From NCBI RefSeq assembly GCF_029714185.1, contig NZ_CP121671.1, positions 868,001 to 932,000 on the forward strand: a stretch of DNA of 64,000 bases, read 5' to 3'. How positions within the stretch are numbered: the first letter of the stretch is position 1; each line of letters begins with the position of its first letter. Under the pieces are notes generated by a model, which was given only the letters and a program-made list of their open reading frames with translations, had not been told where the DNA came from and ran no database searches. The position numbers and the translations under genes are program-made. The stretch comes from Halobacillus naozhouensis. GTDB taxonomy: Bacteria; Bacillota; Bacilli; Bacillales; Halobacillaceae. Shown in pieces: positions 61,120 through 64,000 of this stretch.

Positions 61120-62574
61120 ATGCATGATCAAAAATTGGTAAAGGTGCTTGGGAATAAAGATGTTCTTGCTCTTGCTTTTGGTGCAATGATTGGATGGGGC
61201 TGGGTCGTCACTGCAGGTCTGTGGATTACCGAGGCAGGTTCGCTTGGAGCGATTCTTGCTTTCGCTTTAGGAGGTATCCTGGTTACGTTTGTTGGTTTGA
61301 CGTACGCCGAACTGGCATCTGCTCTTCCTTTAACCGGGGGAGAGCATGTCTACAGTTTTAAAGCGATGGGCAGGGTGGCTTCGTTTGTGACAACGTGGTC
61401 GATAATCCTTGGTTACGTATCCGTAGTCGCTTTTGAGGCAGTGGCCCTGCCAACCGTCTTTGAGTATTTGATTCCAGGCTATAGCCAGGGGTACCTTTAT
61501 ACCGTTTCCGGATGGGACGTGACGGCAACGTGGGCGGGAGTAGGTATTATTGGATCGGTTTTAATTACATGGATTAATTATCGAGGCATTAAATTAACGA
61601 CTTCGATTACGTTCATCTTAACACTGTTAATTATCATAGCAGGAATCTTATTAATCACAGGTGGAACAGCGGCAGGTAACGTACAAAATATGCAGCCGCT
61701 GTTTGATAAAGGGACTGCCGGTTTATTGACCGTTATTATTATGACGCCTTTTATGTTCGTAGGGTTCGATGTGATTCCACAGGCTGCCGAGGAAATCAAC
61801 CTTCCACGAAAAAAAATTGGGCAGCTATTAATTTTCTCTGTCCTGCTTGCCGTAGCCTGGTATATTCTCATTATTTTAGGGGTGTCCCGTATCATGCCTC
61901 CGTCAGCCATTCAGGAATCAGGATTAGTGACGGCCGATGCGATGGCGGCAGCATTTGGAGGCAGCGCGCTCATGGGGAACATTCTTGTGCTTGGGGGAAT
62001 TGGCGGAATCTTAACGAGCTGGATCGGTTTCTATGTTGGAGGCAGCCGCGCTATTTATGCGCTTGCGAAAGCTGGGATGCTGCCTAAATCACTTGGTGAA
62101 CTTCATCCAACGTACAATACACCTTATAAAGCGATTCTGGCGATAGGCGTTCTATCCACGATCGCACCATTTTTCGGTCGGCCAGCTCTTGTATGGTTAG
62201 TCGATGCAGGCGGGTTAGGCCTGGTCGTGGCCTGGCTGATGGTAGCGATCTCCTTCATCATCCTTCGGAAAAAGAATCCTGCCATGAATCGTCCATTCCG
62301 TCTGCGGGGAGGAACGACGATTGGGTGGATAGCTGTGCTTATGTCGCTAGGCGTATGCGTTCTTTACATGCCAGGTATGCCTTCTGCCCTCATTTGGCCT
62401 TATGAATGGATTATCGTCCTATCCTGGATGGTGCTCGGAGCGATTCTCTATAACATTTCTATCGCGAAATATGGTGCAGGGAATTCAGACACTCATATGA
62501 ATGAGGAGATAGAAAGAGTCATGAACGAAGCCGATTCATCATCTGACATTCTCTCACAAGTTAATGAAAAGTAG
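61120..62574 (+). CDS. APC-family amino acid/amine permease
   Basis: Integral membrane carrier of 484 residues with about 12 helices. The N-terminal GAMIGWGWVVTAGLWITEAGSLGAILAF is the first-helix substrate site of APC carriers (GxG-like), and LTGGEHVYSFKAMGRVASFVTTW and GFDVIPQAAEEINLPRKKIG are typical of the family. A GGGGGTCAT ribosome site precedes ATG 61120. Cotranscribed with the aminotransferase and probably the following CoA-transferase; likely imports the aminotransferase substrate. Confidence 0.92.
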   Translation: MHDQKLVKVLGNKDVLALAFGAMIGWGWVVTAGLWITEAGSLGAILAFALGGILVTFVGLTYAELASALPLTGGEHVYSFKAMGRVASFVTTWSIILGYVSVVAFEAVALPTVFEYLIPGYSQGYLYTVSGWDVTATWAGVGIIGSVLITWINYRGIKLTTSITFILTLLIIIAGILLITGGTAAGNVQNMQPLFDKGTAGLLTVIIMTPFMFVGFDVIPQAAEEINLPRKKIGQLLIFSVLLAVAWYILIILGVSRIMPPSAIQESGLVTADAMAAAFGGSALMGNILVLGGIGGILTSWIGFYVGGSRAIYALAKAGMLPKSLGELHPTYNTPYKAILAIGVLSTIAPFFGRPALVWLVDAGGLGLVVAWLMVAISFIILRKKNPAMNRPFRLRGGTTIGWIAVLMSLGVCVLYMPGMPSALIWPYEWIIVLSWMVLGAILYNISIAKYGAGNSDTHMNEEIERVMNEADSSSDILSQVNEK

Positions 62575-62690
62575 CTGGACATTTTTATCAGAATGGAAAT
62601 CTGTCACACATAAATTATTAGATAATCATTTTTTCTAGAAAAATTACTTGGTGCAGCTAACATTGTACCTTCAAATAGGAGTGTCTCGTA

Positions 62691-63875
62691 ATGAAGCAAC
62701 CGTTGGAAGGAATCAAAGTTCTCGACCTGTCGCGTGTATTGGCCGGCCCGTTGGGATCCATGCAGCTAGCAGACCTCGGCGCCGAAGTGATCCGTGTCGA
62801 AGCCCCTGGCGGCAAGGATGACATTCGCCATTGGTGGCCATTCGTTGAAGAAGAAAGCACATACTATCTTTCAGCTAATCGCAATAAAAAGTCGATGACG
62901 ATTAATCTTAAGCAGGAAGAAGGGAAAGCCCTTTTTAAAAAAATGGCGGCCCAGGCGGATGTTGTGATTGAAAATTTTAAAACAGGCACATTAGACCGGC
63001 TTGGATTAGGGTATGACACACTGAAGCAGCAGAAGGAAGATGTTATTCTCTGTTCGGTGACCGGTTATGGACAGACTGGTCCTTATAAACATCTTCCAGG
63101 ATATGACCCTGTTATTCAGGCAGTGGGAGGGCTGATGGATATTACCGGAGACCCTGAGGCTGAAGCGACACGGGTAGGAACACCCGTCGTTGATATTATG
63201 ACCTCTCATTATGTGGCTATTAGTGTCCTGGCCGCCCTGAGGAAACGTGATCTGACAGGGGAGGGAGAACATATTGATTTGTCGCTTCTTGATATTCAAG
63301 TCGCTTCCCTTGGTAACATTTCAAGCAGTTATTTATTAAAAGGGCATGTTTCCAAACGAATGGGCAATGCCCACGGCAACATCACACCATACGAGACATT
63401 TCACTGTGCTGATAAGCCGATTATGGTCGCAGCTGGAAATGACCGGATGTTTTATCAGCTGGCAGAGGTGATGGGCCATCCGGAATGGAAAGAGGACGCG
63501 CGGTTTAAAACGAATGCCAATCGGATTGAACATAGGCAGGAATTAAGAGAGCAGTTGGAGAAAGAGTTTTTGAAAAAAGGTGCCGATGAATGGGAACAGC
63601 AGTTATCTTCCCGTAATATCCCGTGTGGACCTGTGAACAATGTGCAGCAGGTTTTTGACCATCCGCAAGTTAAAGCACGAGATATGGTCCAGGTCAGCGA
63701 CCATCCTAAGGTCGGAAAGATGCGGACCGTTCGAAACCCAATTAAATTTAAGCATACGAATATAGAAGCGAAATCCCATCCTCCGATGTTAGGAGAGCAC
63801 ACCATTGATTTACTGAAAGAATTTGGCTTATCGGAAGAGGAGGTTGTTGAACTTAGAAACAAAGGGGCTATATAA
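62691..63875 (+). CDS. CaiB/BaiF family III CoA-transferase (second copy)
   Basis: Family III CoA-transferase of 394 residues. N-terminus LEGIKVLDLSRVLAGPLGSM, VTGYGQTGPY motif, and catalytic Asp D168 in TPVVDIMTSHY. It is a paralogue of the protein at 6353, similar in length and motifs but distinct in sequence. TAGGAGTG precedes ATG 62691. Downstream of an aminotransferase and permease, it would activate the carboxylate formed after transamination of an omega-amino acid, for example as a CoA thioester for later oxidation; the acid is not known. Confidence 0.92.
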   Translation: MKQPLEGIKVLDLSRVLAGPLGSMQLADLGAEVIRVEAPGGKDDIRHWWPFVEEESTYYLSANRNKKSMTINLKQEEGKALFKKMAAQADVVIENFKTGTLDRLGLGYDTLKQQKEDVILCSVTGYGQTGPYKHLPGYDPVIQAVGGLMDITGDPEAEATRVGTPVVDIMTSHYVAISVLAALRKRDLTGEGEHIDLSLLDIQVASLGNISSSYLLKGHVSKRMGNAHGNITPYETFHCADKPIMVAAGNDRMFYQLAEVMGHPEWKEDARFKTNANRIEHRQELREQLEKEFLKKGADEWEQQLSSRNIPCGPVNNVQQVFDHPQVKARDMVQVSDHPKVGKMRTVRNPIKFKHTNIEAKSHPPMLGEHTIDLLKEFGLSEEEVVELRNKGAI

Positions 63876-63877
63876 AC

Positions 63878-63943
63878 TTTTCATCATGGTCTTGATTCCA
63901 TTAATGAAGGGTGCCAAATTTCCGGCACCAAAAGTGATGAAAA
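63878..63943 (+). other. Nested hairpin between CoA-transferase and next gene
   Basis: Outer arms TTTTCATCA (63878-63886) and TGATGAAAA (63935-63943) enclose an inner hairpin GGTGCC (63910-63915) / GGCACC (63924-63929). No T-run after the 3' arm. Could stabilise or separate transcripts within the operon. Confidence 0.45.
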
Positions 63944-63980
63944 TTGAGCACATTTTTCTTAGGTAACAGGAGGTATGGAG

Positions 63981-64000
63981 ATGGCAAATGCGAAAGAAAT
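63981..64000 (+). CDS. Start of a further gene (cut by window end)
   Basis: Only six codons are present (Met-Ala-Asn-Ala-Lys-Glu). A strong CAGGAGG site at 63967-63973 is correctly spaced for ATG 63981; an in-frame ATG at 63975 is too close. Probably the next gene of the aminotransferase/CoA-transferase operon. Product cannot be named. Confidence 0.6.

Noticed and set aside
1..64000. CRISPR arrays, tRNA or rRNA genes, complete insertion sequences
   Set aside because: No regularly spaced repeats, no cloverleaf-type tRNA sequences, no rRNA segments and no transposase genes were seen.

Overview
The window is chromosomal DNA from a low-to-moderate GC, endospore-forming member of the Bacillaceae. 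The evidence is strong AGGAGG-type ribosome binding sites, sigma-A promoters (TTGACA-N17-TATAGT), CcpA cre boxes, a splA-splB pair (spore photoproduct lyase), and a YesM/YesN two-component system. The abundance of sodium:solute symporters, tripartite tricarboxylate transporters (TTT) and a DASS carrier would suit a saline or marine habitat, but that and any genus name are inference. No rRNA, tRNA, CRISPR array, complete insertion sequence or prophage was seen.

Layout. (1) 1-5.2 kb: a TTT cluster (TctA cut by the window edge, TctC) with a 2-hydroxyacid dehydrogenase, a divergent SDR and a deletion-damaged larE. (2) 5.3-12.4 kb: a GntR/FCD regulator divergent from a CaiB/BaiF CoA-transferase, HMG-CoA-lyase-like enzyme, small membrane partner plus SSS symporter, MFS carrier and flavin reductase; three TTGTATACAA-type boxes sit on the two divergent promoters. 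This reads as import, CoA activation and aldol cleavage of a 3-hydroxy-acid. (3) 12.4-19.2 kb: a sialic acid operon (nanE, nanA, SSS symporter, an unusual FrdA/NadB-type flavoprotein, nanK-like ROK kinase, RpiR regulator) behind a promoter with an imperfect cre. (4) 19.2-21.9 kb: CNNM/CorC-type transporter with a structured leader, YkvA, and a hypothetical gene. (5) 21.9-30.9 kb: a seven-gene leftward operon for a beta-glucoside-like sugar: CUT1 ABC importer without ATPase, YesM/YesN-like sensor and regulator, GH1 glycosidase and ROK kinase.

(6) 30.9-35.3 kb: a decaying zone in which uxuA, an NTF2-like gene, a GNAT acetyltransferase and a DUF3953-like gene all carry frameshifts, mixed with intact small genes, including a cysteine-rich repeat protein. 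(7) 35.4-41.2 kb: MHS-type MFS carrier and ornithine-cyclodeaminase-like enzyme divergent from an XRE-cupin regulator across a perfect 21-bp palindrome; a DUF2817 peptidase-like protein; DUF2512 protein; TetR divergent from an MMPL transporter. (8) 43.8-49.3 kb: small genes, splAB, a PH-domain protein, a Bcr/CflA efflux carrier and membrane proteins.

(9) 49.5-58.0 kb: a leftward tricarballylate/citrate-type region: CitA/CitB-like two-component system, perfect cre, TctC-TctB-TctA, TcuA-like flavoprotein and a DASS transporter. (10) 58.1-64 kb: zinc alcohol dehydrogenase, then class III aminotransferase, APC permease and a second CaiB/BaiF CoA-transferase, preceded by a structured leader that ends in an intrinsic terminator and encloses a seven-codon reading frame. 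A further gene begins at the right edge.

The common theme is uptake and catabolism of organic acids, amino acids and amino sugars, each cluster with its own regulator. The points most worth checking are the flavoprotein inside the nan operon, the attenuator-like leader at 59.5 kb, the GntR operator architecture, the CoA-transferase/lyase pathway and the cluster of frameshifted genes.
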